The notes under the pieces were generated by a model, which worked only from the letters and a program-made list of their open reading frames with translations, did not search any database and was not told the origin of the DNA. A stretch of DNA of 18,219 nt, from contig JAIRKX010000032.1 in the NCBI GenBank assembly GCA_031259805.1, forward strand, positions 1-18,219. The letters run 5' to 3'. This document shows, piece by piece, positions 7,848-15,327 of the stretch (positions within the stretch are counted from its first letter, which is position 1; each line of letters opens with the position of its first letter). Position numbers and translations under genes: made by a program. The DNA is from Prevotellaceae bacterium. Its GTDB lineage: Bacteria; Bacteroidota; Bacteroidia; Bacteroidales; UBA932.

Positions 7848-7909
7848 GCCTTTAACCTAACCTAAAATTTAACCCATGGAAACTATTCCTTTTTCCGAGT
7901 ACAAAGATA
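7848..7909 (-). other. Conserved intergenic element, copy 1 (with hairpin 7824-7847)
   Basis: Blocks read on the plus strand: GCCT at 7848-7851, AACCTAACCTAA, ATGGAAACTATTC from 7876, and CAAAGATAC at 7902-7910. The same blocks in the same order follow an unrelated hairpin at 15201-15228. On the minus strand the unit begins with TATCTTTG (7909-7902), a perfect -7 promoter consensus, and ends with the hairpin and T-run, so a small RNA of roughly 80-90 bases is possible. No clean -33 TTTG is seen. Confidence 0.5.
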
Positions 7910-7959
7910 CTACCTATTTTTCGATAAAACATTAAGGTACTTTTAAATTGTTATTAAAC

Positions 7960-10551
7960 CTATGTTTCACAATTGGCAAATGTCAATCCATCACCAAAAT
8001 AATCGACTTTCACAGCGCTACTCCTATCAATTGCGCCGGCCAGTATTTGCTTAGATAACTCATTGACTAACTCGCGTTGCAGCACCCGTTTCACCGGTCG
8101 TGCGCCATACGTCGGGTCGTAACCCTGTTCGACCAGATAATCCAGCGCATAGTCCGATACATCCAACTGCACATGTCCGGTTTGCAACATCTTTTGAATG
8201 ACTGCCAACTGCATGACAACAATCTCCCGCACATCGTCTTTGGTCAACGGACGGAACATAATAATATCGTCGATGCGGTTAAGAAATTCCGGTCGCACCG
8301 TCTGCTTTAACATCTCCAGCACATTGGTCTTTGTCCGCTCAAGTACCTGTTCGCGATTGGCGTCGTTTAATTGCTCCATATTTTCCTGAATCAGGTGTGA
8401 GCCGACGTTTGAAGTCATAATGATAATCGTGTTTTTGAAATTGACTATGCGCCCTTTGTTGTCGGTCAGCCGGCCATCGTCGAGCACCTGTAGCAGGATG
8501 TTGAACACATCAGGATGGGCTTTTTCAATCTCGTCGAGCAGCACGACCGAATAGGGTTTGTGGCGCACGGCTTCAGTCAGTTGCCCACCTTCATCGTAGC
8601 CCACATAGCCTGGAGGAGCGCCCACCAGCCGGCTGACGGAATGCCGTTCCTGATATTCGCTCATGTCGATGCGTGTCATCATATTTTCGTCGTTGAACAA
8701 AAATTCGGCTAATGCCTTTGCCAGTTCCGTTTTTCCGACGCCTGTTGTCCCCATAAAAAGGAATGACCCAATGGGACGCTTGGCGTCCTGCAAACCGGCG
8801 CGGCTGCGGCGCACGGCGTCGGATACCGCCTGTATGGCTTCATCCTGCCCTACAACGCGCAGGTGCAAATCGGCTTCCATGTGCAGCAGTTTTTCGCGTT
8901 CGCTTTGCAGCATTTTTTTTACCGGAATGCCTGTCCATTTAGCCACTATCTCGGCAATATCTTCCGAATTGACTTCTTCGTCGACTAACGTAAAATTGCT
9001 CTCGGCTTTTTGTTTGTTCAGGCGTTCAATTTCCATTTCGGCCTCGCGGATTTTCCCGTAACGCAACTCGGCTACAGTCCCGTAATCGCCGCGGCGTTCC
9101 GCTTCTTCTGCTTTAAATTTTAATTCTTCGATACGTTGCTTATTTTTCTGGATGGCGTCGATCAGATCCTTCTCTTCCTGCCAGCGCGCCCGTAGTGCAT
9201 TCCGTTCCTCGTCAAGGTCGCCGATAGTTTTGGAAAGTTCCGCAACCTTTTCCTCGTCGCCTTCGCGCCGGATGGCTTCGCGCTCAATCTCCAGTTGGCG
9301 CACCTTGCGGTCGAGTTCGTCAATGGACTGCGGCACCGAATTCATTTCCAGCCGCAGTTTGGCCGCCGCCTCGTCAATCAAGTCTATGGCTTTGTCGGGC
9401 AAATAGCGCGACGGAATATAGCGCGACGAGAGTTCTACGGCGGCAATAATCGCATCGTCTTTAATCCGTACCTTATGATGGTTTTCATAACGCTCTTTCA
9501 GTCCGCGAAGGATCGACACGGCATCGGCGGGCGTCGGCTCGTCCACCATCACCGTTTGGAAACGGCGTTCCAGCGCTTTGTCTTTTTCAAAATATTTCTG
9601 GTATTCGTCCAGCGTCGTAGCTCCGACGGCACGCAATTCGCCGCGCGCTAAAGCCGGTTTCAGGATATTGGCGGCATCCATCGCCCCTTCGCTCTTGCCT
9701 GCACCTACCAACGTGTGGATTTCGTCGATAAATAGGATAATATCGCCGTTGCTCGACACCACTTCCCGTACGACGGCCTTCAGACGTTCCTCAAACTCGC
9801 CCTTGTATTTTGCGCCGGCAATCAGCGCCCCCATGTCAAGTGAAAAAATCTGCTTGCTTTTCAGGTTTTCCGGCACGTCGCCCGTTACGATACGATGCGC
9901 CAGCCCTTCGGCAATAGCTGTTTTCCCGACGCCCGGTTCGCCCACCAGTATGGGGTTGTTTTTCGTGCGACGGCTGAGGATTTGCAACACCCGCCGTATC
10001 TCGTCGTCACGCCCGATGACGGGGTCGAGTTTGCCGCTGCGTGCTTGGTCATTCAGGTTGATGGCATAACGATTCAGAGCGTCGAACGTCTCTTCGTCCG
10101 ATACACTGTTGACCTTTGCGCCCTTGCGCACGCTGAGGATAGCGGCTTTGAGGTCTTTCTCGTTCATGCCGTTGTCCTTCATCAGTTGCGCGACCTGATC
10201 GCCCGCGCTCAACAGCCCCATCAATAAATGCTCGACAGATACAAACTGGGCGCCCATGCCGGTAGCCGCTTCCTGCGCTTTCTGCGTGACGCGGGTCGCT
10301 TCGGTCGACAAATACGGGCTGCCGCCCGACACCTTCGGATAGCTGGCAATCAGTTCATTCAATTTCGCTGAGAGCGTAGCCACCACGACGTCCAATTTGC
10401 GCAACAGCAAACTGGTGATACCCTCCGTATCGTTGAGCATCACGCGCAGCAAATGCCCTGTATCCACCGCCTGATTTGAATTGTGTTGCGCCAGCATGAC
10501 CGCATTCTGTACGGTTTCTTGTGCTTTAATAGTGTAATTGTTTAAATTCAT
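7960..10551 (-). CDS. clpB: ATP-dependent protein disaggregase ClpB
   Basis: An 863-residue Hsp100 chaperone, close to the E. coli length of 857; with DnaK it extracts and refolds proteins from aggregates. Order: Clp N-domain (about 1-145), first AAA+ module with Walker A GEPGVGKT (204-211), Walker B DEIH (276-279) and ALERRF arginine region (about 327-331), then the coiled-coil middle domain (about 405-530, rich in Glu, Arg and Lys) that separates ClpB from ClpA and ClpC. The second AAA+ module has Walker A GTTGVGKT (601-608) and Walker B VVLLDEIEKAH, then the YDPTYGARPVKR sensor-2 region. The start is supported by AAAGGAG (10566-10560) 8 bases upstream. I found no CIRCE element. It converges on the SirB1-like gene. 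Confidence 0.98.
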   Translation of the reverse strand: MNLNNYTIKAQETVQNAVMLAQHNSNQAVDTGHLLRVMLNDTEGITSLLLRKLDVVVATLSAKLNELIASYPKVSGGSPYLSTEATRVTQKAQEAATGMGAQFVSVEHLLMGLLSAGDQVAQLMKDNGMNEKDLKAAILSVRKGAKVNSVSDEETFDALNRYAINLNDQARSGKLDPVIGRDDEIRRVLQILSRRTKNNPILVGEPGVGKTAIAEGLAHRIVTGDVPENLKSKQIFSLDMGALIAGAKYKGEFEERLKAVVREVVSSNGDIILFIDEIHTLVGAGKSEGAMDAANILKPALARGELRAVGATTLDEYQKYFEKDKALERRFQTVMVDEPTPADAVSILRGLKERYENHHKVRIKDDAIIAAVELSSRYIPSRYLPDKAIDLIDEAAAKLRLEMNSVPQSIDELDRKVRQLEIEREAIRREGDEEKVAELSKTIGDLDEERNALRARWQEEKDLIDAIQKNKQRIEELKFKAEEAERRGDYGTVAELRYGKIREAEMEIERLNKQKAESNFTLVDEEVNSEDIAEIVAKWTGIPVKKMLQSEREKLLHMEADLHLRVVGQDEAIQAVSDAVRRSRAGLQDAKRPIGSFLFMGTTGVGKTELAKALAEFLFNDENMMTRIDMSEYQERHSVSRLVGAPPGYVGYDEGGQLTEAVRHKPYSVVLLDEIEKAHPDVFNILLQVLDDGRLTDNKGRIVNFKNTIIIMTSNVGSHLIQENMEQLNDANREQVLERTKTNVLEMLKQTVRPEFLNRIDDIIMFRPLTKDDVREIVVMQLAVIQKMLQTGHVQLDVSDYALDYLVEQGYDPTYGARPVKRVLQRELVNELSKQILAGAIDRSSAVKVDYFGDGLTFANCET

Positions 10552-10559
10552 AATATAAT

Positions 10560-10589
10560 CTCCTTTCGTACCCTATCTTTGCAAAATTA
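10560..10589 (-). promoter_or_regulatory. clpB -7 promoter element and ribosome binding site
   Basis: On the minus strand TAATTTTG (10589-10582) fits TAnnTTTG, and AAAGGAG (10566-10560) is a good Shine-Dalgarno sequence, unusual for this phylum, 8 bases before the ATG. The leader would be about 25 bases. A second perfect -7 consensus, TATCTTTG on the plus strand (10574-10581), abuts it head-on. The rest of 10590-10731 is AT-rich with no gene I can support. Confidence 0.6.
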
Positions 10590-10731
10590 TTGCCAAAAGA
10601 AAAAAGATGACAGAATGGCAGGGTTTGAATTAGGAATCACTACTGTTGCGTTTATATTAATTGAATAATAATAAATCATTCCTTATAAACACGATATAGC
10701 ACTGATTATTAATAAGATATTAATAAAAAAG

Positions 10732-10763
10732 TTGAAGGAAATCTGCAAGATATTGTACCTTTA
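10732..10763 (+). promoter_or_regulatory. Probable promoter of the transposase remnant
   Basis: TTGA (10732-10735) and TACCTTTA (10756-10763) are 20 bases apart, a near match to the TTTG / TAnnTTTG layout, 31 bases before the ATG of the transposase remnant. GCAAGAAATCTTGC at 10767-10780 is a small palindrome in the leader. Confidence 0.4.
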
Positions 10764-10794
10764 CGGCAAGAAATCTTGCAAAAAGGATAAAAAA

Positions 10795-11194
10795 ATGACA
10801 GGCACACTACCCGACAAAAATCAAAGAGGGTTGTTCCGCCCGCTGTTGGTGAATATGATAGACTAGCGTCATGAGTTAGCGCTGTTAGCCGATACGATGG
10901 ACCGGCAATACTTCGAGGACGAGTTTAGTCCGCTGTATTCCGGGGTTGGCGCGCTGGGCGTGCTGATGCGGTTGATGGATGGATGCCTGATTTTGAATTA
11001 TTTAGAAAATTTAGGAAACGAGACGTTAGTACCTGCATGGCGAAGAAGGTATCCAAATCAATGCCCTGATGGCAGTTTGCGCCCGAAACTTGAAGAAAAT
11101 GATGGAAAGACTTACCGAAGAAGTTAAACGACTTTTTCGGCTCATTTTTTCCCGACACTTTTTCCCGAAAAACTGCTGCCTGAATGCCGCTTAA
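10795..11194 (+). pseudogene. Internally deleted IS5-type transposase remnant
   Basis: From the ATG at 10795 the frame reads MTGTLPDKNQRGLFRPLL, hits a TAG at 10864-10866, and continues in the same frame as HELALLADTMDRQYFEDEF, then LYSGVG and LILNYLENLGNETL. This is the N-terminal region of IS5/IS1182-type transposases (DUF772 part). At about 11035-11048 the sequence jumps, in another frame, to GIQINALMAVCARNLKKMM and a Lys/Arg/Phe-rich tail ending at TAA 11192-11194, which is the usual C-terminus of the same proteins. The central DDE catalytic region (several hundred residues in intact members) is missing. So there is one nonsense codon plus a large internal deletion with a frame change: the copy cannot transpose on its own. 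Family assignment is from motif memory. Confidence 0.85.
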
Positions 11195-11319
11195 TTTACA
11201 TTTTAAGGAACGACTAAATACTGGTCTCATATATTATTTATATCTTTTATTTTCAGCTATAAAGATACAACTTTTTTTGCAGATAACCCTATTTTTTTAT
11301 GACTTTTTTAAAATATAGG

Positions 11320-11344
11320 GCTGTCAGACTTTTGAGACAGCTCC
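11320..11344 (+). mobile_element. Probable right terminal inverted repeat of the degraded IS
   Basis: GCTGTC (11320-11325) and GACAGC (11336-11341) flank a 10-base spacer, and ACTTTTGAGACAGCTCC (11328-11344) looks like the outer end of a Bacteroidota IS (GGAGCTGTCTCAAAAGT inward). I find no matching left copy upstream of 10795, so the left end seems lost or diverged. An AT-rich imperfect hairpin, CCCTAT (11287-11292) with ATAGGG (11315-11320), lies just inside. Confidence 0.45.
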
Positions 11345-11443
11345 TGCGCTTCATGCCTTACGCATCGCACCGTTCAAAAAAATCACAATTCGTACAACAA
11401 CATCCCGCAACAAACAGCCTGAACATGAGAGAATAACCCCTTC

Positions 11444-11477
11444 TATTCGGCATTCAGCACCTGATATTCAGCATTCA
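11444..11477 (+). repeat. Short imperfect direct repeat upstream of dnaE
   Basis: TATTCGGCATTCA (11444-11456) and TATTCAGCATTCA (11465-11477) match at 12 of 13 positions and are 21 bases apart. They lie 20 bases upstream of the -33 region of dnaE. They could be a regulator site or simple-sequence debris next to the IS end. Confidence 0.5.
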
Positions 11478-11496
11478 TCGTTATTTATCAACAATC

Positions 11497-11528
11497 TTTC
11501 ATTATCGCCATATTTTTTGCTACTTTTG
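11497..11528 (+). promoter_or_regulatory. Probable dnaE promoter
   Basis: TACTTTTG at 11521-11528 fits the TAnnTTTG -7 element, with TTTC at 11497-11500 (one mismatch to TTTG) 20 bases upstream. The start site would be near 11534, about 15 bases before the ATG, with an A-rich leader and no Shine-Dalgarno sequence. Confidence 0.6.
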
Positions 11529-11548
11529 TAAGCGAAAAAAATTACGAT

Positions 11549-14500
11549 ATGGTATCATTTATACACCTACACGTTCATACACAATATTCCATTCTTGACG
11601 GCATGTCGTCCATTGCGGGGCTGTTCAGGAAAGCGCAGGCCGACGGGCAAACGGCGCTGGCGATCACCGACCACGGGAATATGTTCGGCGTAAAAGAATT
11701 TCTTAATACCGCCCGCAAATTTCCGGATGTGAAACCGATTATCGGATGTGAAGTATATGTGTCGCCCGAAGGCCGTTCAATGCGGCGCGGGAGGGAAGAC
11801 CAGAGCAGCAATCACCTGATTCTGCTGGCTAAAAATCTGAACGGGTACTATAATCTCGTCAAATTAGTGTCGCGCGCCTACATCGAAGGGTTTTATTATA
11901 AACCGCGTATCGACCATGAATTGCTGGTACAATATCACGACGACCTGATTGCCTGTTCGGCTTGTCTGGCGGGCGAAGCGCCGCGCGCTATCCTGAACGG
12001 GAATGTGGAAGAAGCGGAAAAAATCATATTGTGGTATAAACAGCTGTTTGGCGACGATTATTACCTCGAATTGCAACGTCACGAGACGCATGACCCGCGA
12101 GCCGATCAAAACGTATTCCCCGCGCAGCAGAAAGTCGGGGTACACTTATTGGCGCTGGCACGCAAGCATAATATCAAAATCATCGCGACGAACGACGTCC
12201 ATTTTATCAATGCCGAAGACGCTGATGCACACGATCGCCTGATTTGCGTCAATACCAACTCCGAAGTGGACAACCCTACACGTATGCGCTACACCAAACA
12301 GGAATGGATGAAAACCCGCGCCGAAATGGCCACCTTGTTTGCCGACCTGCCCGAAGCCCTTGAAACGACATTGGAAATAGCGGCAAAAGTAGAGACATAC
12401 AGCATCGACAACAAGCCGATTATGCCCTATTTCCCGATTCCCGGCGATTTTACGGATTCCGACGAATACCTGCGGCATCTGACCCTCAAAGGGGCGGCGG
12501 CGCGCTACGGCGACCTGACTGACTCTATATGTGAACGGATCGACTTCGAGTTGTCGACGATTAAACGCATGGGGTATCCCGATTATTTTTTGATTGTACA
12601 GGATTTCATTGGGGCGGCGCGGGCAATGGGCGTATGGGTAGGCCCGGGACGTGGGTCGGCAGCCGGTTCGGTAGTGGCCTACTGTTTGGGCATTACGGAC
12701 GTCGACCCGTTGAAATACGATTTGCTGTTTGAACGTTTTCTCAATCCCGAGCGCATTTCCATGCCCGATATTGATATTGATTTTGACGATGACGGACGTG
12801 CCAAAGTATTAAAATACGTAGAGGATAAATACGGGAAAGACCATGTTTCGCACGTCATTACTTTCGGCACGATGGCGGCACGGTCGGCTATTCGCGACGT
12901 AGCGCGGGTACAAAAATTAGAACTGTCCGCCGCCGACAGATTAGCTAAAGTCATCCCCGCACGTTGGGACAAAAAGCAGCCGAAGAAGGACGAGAACGGG
13001 CGACCGTTGACGGACGAACAGGGAAAACCGGAAGAAATAGACATGCCTGTTACGCTGGAAAATTGCGTGCAATACGTCCCGGAATTACAGCACGCCCTCC
13101 ACGACGACGGAAATCCGCTTCTGCAAACGACCATAAAATTCGCCATGCAACTCGAAAATTCGATTCGCAACACCGGCGTACATGCTTGCGCGATCATCAT
13201 CGGGCGGAATAACCTGACGGAACATATCCCGATTTCTATTGCCAAAGACAAGGATACGGGCGAGGACTTATGGGTGTCGCAATACGAAGGCTCGTGTATC
13301 GAAGATGTGGGCATGTTGAAGATGGACTTCCTCGGCCTGAAAACCCTGTCGATTTTGCGTGATACCGTCGAGAACATCAAACTCCGGCGCGGCATCGACG
13401 TCGATTTGACACATACCCCGATGGACGACGCCAAAACCTACGAACTATTCAGCCGCGGAGACACGATCGGCACGTTCCAATACGAATCAGACGGGATGCG
13501 AAAATGGTTGCGTGAACTGAAACCAACACGCTTCGAGGATTTGATTGCCATGAATGCGCTCTATCGTCCCGGCCCGATGAGTAACATCCCGAGCTTCATC
13601 AACCGCAAGCACGGATTAGAAAAAATCACCTATGAATTGCCCGAAATGGAAGAAATCCTGAGCGACACGTATGGTATCACGGTCTATCAGGAGCAGGTCA
13701 TGTTGCTGTCGCAAAAATTAGCAGGTTTCACAGGCGGGCAGGCCGATACGTTGCGCAAGGCGATGGGGAAAAAACAAAAGGAAACACTGGCAAAAATGAA
13801 AAACGACTTCCTCACCGGCGCAGTTCAAAACGGACATAACGAAGAAATCTGCAACGAAATTTGGCGAGGCTGGGAATCATTTGCCGAGTATGCATTCAAC
13901 AAATCACATTCCACCTGCTATGCACTGTTAGGTTATCAGACCGCTTATTTAAAAGCTAACTATCCGGCCGAATACATGGCGGCAGCGCTGAGCCGCAATT
14001 TGAACGACATCGACGAAATCGGCAAATTCATGGACGAATGCCGGCGTATGGGCATCAAAGTGATGGAAGCCTCCGTCAACGAAAGTTACAGCAAATTTAC
14101 CGTTAACGCCGCCGGACACATCCGTTTCGGCATGGCGGCCATCAAGGGCGTCGGCTCGCTGGCGGTCGAAACGATCGTGAAAGAACGCCGGACAAACGGG
14201 CTGTTTCAAAACGTCTATGATTTTGTAGAGCGCGTGCCGCTCAACACCGTCAACCGCCGGACGATTGAAGCCTTAGTACTGGCCGGCGCATTCGACGAAT
14301 TCGGCACCATCACACGTCCCCAATTCTTCGGAAAGGGTACTAAAGACGAAGTATTTATTGACAGCCTGATTCGCTACGGAAACAAAATACAATCCGATAA
14401 AGTACTGCATGCAAATTCGCTTTTTGGCGGCCAGCACGAAGTAAGCATACTCAAACCGAAACTGCCGACCGACGTCGAGGAATGGACTACTCTCGATACC

Positions 14501-15196
14501 CTGAAACGTGAAAGAGACGTAACTGGCATGTTCCTCTCCTCGCATCCGCTGGCGAAATACCAGTTTGAATTAGACCATTTCGTAACACACAATCTGGCCG
14601 ATATACAAACCTTGCTCGAACAAGTCCCGACCAGTACGACGTTGCAAAGCGCCGTATTTAGCGTCACCGGCATTATAACGGATAAAATCGTGCGAGAAAC
14701 GAAAAGGGACCGGAAACTCTACATGCATTTTAAAATCGAAGACTTGAGCGGTAAATGCCAGTTTTCGCTGTTCTCGAAAGATTATGATAATTTCAAGCAA
14801 TATATCGACGTAGATCAGGCGGTACTTATCCGGTTTCAGTTTATGCAGCGGGGGAGAAGTTGGGATATGCCCGACAACAAACAGCCCGAATGGAGGGTGC
14901 AGATACGGTCTATCGAACTTTTGGGAGACTTGCGCGATAAGGTACGAAATATCCGTATCACCCTGCCCGTCGAAAACCTGACGGACGAGTTCATTGACCG
15001 GTTTGCGGTTAGTGTGGAAGCAGCGGCAAAAGCAGAAGAGAATAAAGGGAAAACAAAATTGATGATTCTGCTCACTCAGCAGAACAGGAAACTATATGTG
15101 GAAACATTGTCGCGCAAATACCGCATTTCCCTGTCGCAGGATTTTCTTGATTTCCTCCACACGGAAGGATTATCGTATAAAATCAATGTGACGTAA
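11549..15196 (+). CDS. dnaE: DNA polymerase III alpha subunit
   Basis: A 1215-residue C-family replicative polymerase. The N-terminal PHP domain (about 1-280) starts with HLHVHT (6-11) and DHGN (41-44). The catalytic core has GPGRGSAAGS (365-374), the PDIDIDF motif with Asp407, Asp409 and Asp411, and KMDFLGLKTL with Asp593 as the third catalytic Asp. The fingers region with YNRPGPM-like ALYRPGPMSNIPSF and the AFNKSHSTCYALLGYQTAYLKANYP-type segment follow, then a tandem helix-hairpin-helix region (about 815-915) and an OB fold (about 1035-1080) that binds single-stranded template. The PDIDIDF form and order fit DnaE rather than PolC. No intein or frameshift is seen. It is monocistronic, with its own promoter and a strong hairpin right after the stop. 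Confidence 0.98.
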   Translation: MVSFIHLHVHTQYSILDGMSSIAGLFRKAQADGQTALAITDHGNMFGVKEFLNTARKFPDVKPIIGCEVYVSPEGRSMRRGREDQSSNHLILLAKNLNGYYNLVKLVSRAYIEGFYYKPRIDHELLVQYHDDLIACSACLAGEAPRAILNGNVEEAEKIILWYKQLFGDDYYLELQRHETHDPRADQNVFPAQQKVGVHLLALARKHNIKIIATNDVHFINAEDADAHDRLICVNTNSEVDNPTRMRYTKQEWMKTRAEMATLFADLPEALETTLEIAAKVETYSIDNKPIMPYFPIPGDFTDSDEYLRHLTLKGAAARYGDLTDSICERIDFELSTIKRMGYPDYFLIVQDFIGAARAMGVWVGPGRGSAAGSVVAYCLGITDVDPLKYDLLFERFLNPERISMPDIDIDFDDDGRAKVLKYVEDKYGKDHVSHVITFGTMAARSAIRDVARVQKLELSAADRLAKVIPARWDKKQPKKDENGRPLTDEQGKPEEIDMPVTLENCVQYVPELQHALHDDGNPLLQTTIKFAMQLENSIRNTGVHACAIIIGRNNLTEHIPISIAKDKDTGEDLWVSQYEGSCIEDVGMLKMDFLGLKTLSILRDTVENIKLRRGIDVDLTHTPMDDAKTYELFSRGDTIGTFQYESDGMRKWLRELKPTRFEDLIAMNALYRPGPMSNIPSFINRKHGLEKITYELPEMEEILSDTYGITVYQEQVMLLSQKLAGFTGGQADTLRKAMGKKQKETLAKMKNDFLTGAVQNGHNEEICNEIWRGWESFAEYAFNKSHSTCYALLGYQTAYLKANYPAEYMAAALSRNLNDIDEIGKFMDECRRMGIKVMEASVNESYSKFTVNAAGHIRFGMAAIKGVGSLAVETIVKERRTNGLFQNVYDFVERVPLNTVNRRTIEALVLAGAFDEFGTITRPQFFGKGTKDEVFIDSLIRYGNKIQSDKVLHANSLFGGQHEVSILKPKLPTDVEEWTTLDTLKRERDVTGMFLSSHPLAKYQFELDHFVTHNLADIQTLLEQVPTSTTLQSAVFSVTGIITDKIVRETKRDRKLYMHFKIEDLSGKCQFSLFSKDYDNFKQYIDVDQAVLIRFQFMQRGRSWDMPDNKQPEWRVQIRSIELLGDLRDKVRNIRITLPVENLTDEFIDRFAVSVEAAAKAEENKGKTKLMILLTQQNRKLYVETLSRKYRISLSQDFLDFLHTEGLSYKINVT

Positions 15197-15200
15197 ACAA

Positions 15201-15228
15201 AAACGAGTATCTTTTCAGATACTCGTTT
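15201..15228. terminator. Terminator hairpin after dnaE
   Basis: AAACGAGTATC (15201-15211) and GATACTCGTTT (15218-15228) form a perfect 11-bp stem, 12 if T15212-A15217 closes it, with a loop of TTTC. It begins 4 bases after the dnaE stop. On the minus strand it is followed by TTTTTGTTTAC, so it could stop transcription in both directions; the plus-strand run is short (TTTCTGCC). Confidence 0.85.
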
Positions 15229-15272
15229 CTGCCTAACCTAAACCTATGAAAAACTATTCGTATATAAGATAC
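15229..15272 (-). other. Conserved intergenic element, copy 2 (with hairpin 15201-15228)
   Basis: After the hairpin the plus strand reads TGCCTAACCTAAACCT, then ATGAAAAACTATTC from 15246 and AAGATAC at 15266-15272, the same ordered blocks as at 7848-7910. Spacers are shorter than in copy 1. On the minus strand the start is GTATCTTATATACG, aligned to GTATCTTTGTACTCG of copy 1, but the -7 element is less good (TATCTTAT). The stems of the two hairpins differ while both pair perfectly. Confidence 0.5.
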
Positions 15273-15327
15273 CGAAAGCGTAGAAAAGTTTAACTGTTTT
15301 TTGTTTACTCAACTATTTTTTTACTTT

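Larger units (their letters stand above)
11195..11548. other. Non-coding gap between IS remnant and dnaE
   Basis: These 354 bases hold no gene I can support. They contain AT-rich sequence with a minus-strand TATCTTTA (-7-like, reading toward the IS remnant), the probable IS end at 11320-11344, a short direct repeat at 11444-11477 and the dnaE promoter at 11497-11528. Confidence 0.6.

Noticed and set aside
7848..7865. Telomere-like CCTAA repeats
   Set aside because: Only two consecutive units are present, and they are part of the wider element shared with 15231-15245; this is not a telomeric or satellite array.
7876..7935. Short ORF from the ATG in element copy 1 (19 codons), with a matching ATG and 15 codons at 15246-15293 in copy 2
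   Set aside because: The start sites align, but an extra base in copy 2 shifts the frame of the shared AAACTATTC block, so the peptides differ. Conservation is in the DNA or RNA, not in a leader peptide.
12679..13434. 251-codon open frame on the minus strand inside dnaE
   Set aside because: It lies wholly antisense to the conserved catalytic core of DnaE, has Ser/Arg-rich shadow-frame composition and no recognisable domain.
15301..15327. TTG start for the WecA-like gene
   Set aside because: The ATG at 15328 leads straight into the first membrane helix; the upstream nine residues have no support.
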